A program made the position numbers and the translations under genes. The notes under the pieces were generated by a model, which made no database searches, was not told the DNA's origin, and saw nothing but the letters and a program-made list of their open reading frames with translations. Source: Oribacterium sp. (GTDB taxonomy: Bacteria > Bacillota_A > Clostridia > Lachnospirales > Lachnospiraceae). Taken from it: a stretch of DNA of 5,607 nt. Position 1 is the stretch's first letter. The number at the start of each line of letters is the position of its first letter. Where the stretch lies: assembly GCA_017940955.1 (NCBI GenBank), contig JAGAXP010000283.1:1-5607 (forward strand), given 5' to 3'. Shown here in pieces: positions 5,449-5,607 of this stretch.

Positions 5449-5478
5449 ACAGGGTACAAAACCCGGTGTCAATTTTTT
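5445..5478 (+). terminator. Intrinsic terminator between the two aptamers
   Basis: TGGCAC (5445-5450) pairs with GTGTCA (5466-5471), with one G-U pair. After a single A/G mismatch, GGGT (5452-5455) pairs with ACCC (5461-5464) around a 5-base loop. One base later comes TTTTTT (5473-5478). This is a classic rho-independent terminator inside a 5' leader, before any coding start, which marks it as the expression platform of riboswitch 1 rather than the end of a gene. Confidence 0.85.
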
Positions 5479-5495
5479 ATCCCGATTCACTTAAA

Positions 5496-5557
5496 TAGCA
5501 AACCCGGAGAAATCCGGCGACGCAAAGCTACAGGGACCGAAAGGTCAGCCAGCTGCA
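5496..5557 (+). ncRNA. GEMM-I riboswitch aptamer, copy 2 (A at specificity position)
   Basis: This copy repeats the architecture of copy 1: GCAAACC (5498-5504), the same CCGGA/UCCGG stem with GAAA loop (5504-5517), GACGCAAA (5519-5526), then AGCU (5526-5529) with AGCU (5551-5554) and GACC (5535-5538) with GGUC (5543-5546) around GAAA. Relative to copy 1 both arms of the second helix changed together (AACU/AGUU to AGCU/AGCU, GGCC/GGCC to GACC/GGUC), which is covariation that supports the structure. The base before GCAAACC is A5497 instead of G. No terminator follows; the aptamer ends about 5 bases before the ribosome binding site of the next gene, so control of translation start is the likely output. 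Confidence 0.92.
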
Positions 5558-5561
5558 CTTG

Positions 5562-5567
5562 AAAGGA
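5562..5567 (+). promoter_or_regulatory. Ribosome binding site adjoining aptamer 2
   Basis: AAAGGA lies 7 bases before the ATG at 5575. TGAA at 5560-5563 overlaps it and can pair with TTCA at 5486-5489 as a possible closing stem of aptamer 2, which would place ligand-dependent structure on the edge of the ribosome site. The pairing is weak evidence; the proximity is directly seen. Confidence 0.6.
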
Positions 5568-5574
5568 AAAGAAA

Positions 5575-5607
5575 ATGAGAAACCTTGTTAGAACAATATT
5601 CGTAGCA
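5575..5607 (+). CDS. Start of a riboswitch-controlled gene, possibly exported
   Basis: Only 11 codons are visible (MRNLVRTIFVA) before the window ends. The opening, with two arginines followed by a hydrophobic turn, is compatible with the start of a signal peptide or membrane anchor. The ATG is well placed after AAAGGA and directly follows the tandem riboswitch leader. In related Clostridia, GEMM-I riboswitches commonly control motility, adhesion, pilus and cell-surface proteins, so a surface protein is a reasonable guess, but nothing more can be said from this fragment. Confidence 0.7.
   Translation, partial: MRNLVRTIFVA

Noticed and set aside
5312..5557. The two 60-base near repeats as a CRISPR or mobile-element repeat
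   Set aside because: Differences between the copies covary in stems and match the GEMM-I consensus, so these are duplicated aptamers and not array repeats.
5380..5562. 60-codon open frame through the leader
   Set aside because: It runs over the riboswitch terminator and aptamer 2 and has no ribosome binding site; the bases are explained by RNA structure.

Overview
The window reads as chromosomal DNA of an anaerobic, low-GC Firmicute, most likely a Lachnospiraceae (Butyrivibrio/Pseudobutyrivibrio-like) gut or rumen bacterium. This rests on codon use and AT-richness, strong AGGAGG-type ribosome binding sites, protein families typical of Clostridia, and tandem GEMM-I riboswitches. The genus is inference.

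Layout: (1) Bases 2-232 are the 3' end of a Gfo/Idh/MocA-type oxidoreductase gene on the + strand. (2) A hairpin at 266-295 looks like a shared terminator between this gene and a convergent minus-strand gene. (3) That minus-strand gene (301-732) encodes a small lipoprotein whose mature part matches the stefin/cystatin cysteine-protease inhibitor fold along its length, including an intact QVVAGTNY loop. (4) An extended -10 promoter (845-853) precedes a closely spaced + strand run of eight genes (883-5086): two very small conserved proteins, a metallo-beta-lactamase-fold hydrolase with a variant metal motif, a single-domain MazG pyrophosphohydrolase, a YfbR/HDDC2-like HD phosphohydrolase, a PNPOx-like flavin-binding protein, a second and different HD protein, and a membrane-anchored YdcF/DUF218 protein. 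Gaps are about 3-43 bases and no clear internal terminator was found, so one transcript is plausible. Several members fit nucleotide 'house-cleaning', but a shared pathway is inference.

(5) Bases 5087-5574 hold no gene. They contain an AT-rich stretch, a good sigma-A-type promoter (5198-5225) and a leader of about 340 bases with two GEMM-I cyclic-dinucleotide riboswitch aptamers. A strong intrinsic terminator (5445-5478) lies between the aptamers, and the second aptamer ends next to the ribosome binding site of a gene that starts at 5575 and runs off the window.

The most interesting points are three. The 3' strand of aptamer 1 is perfectly complementary over 7 bases to the 5' arm of the terminator, giving a concrete OFF-switch model. 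The two aptamers differ at the ligand-specificity position (G in the first, A in the second), so the leader may respond to two cyclic dinucleotides or to one with different affinities. Third is the bacterial stefin-like lipoprotein. Three gene starts were moved from the longest open frame to internal ATGs with better ribosome binding sites.
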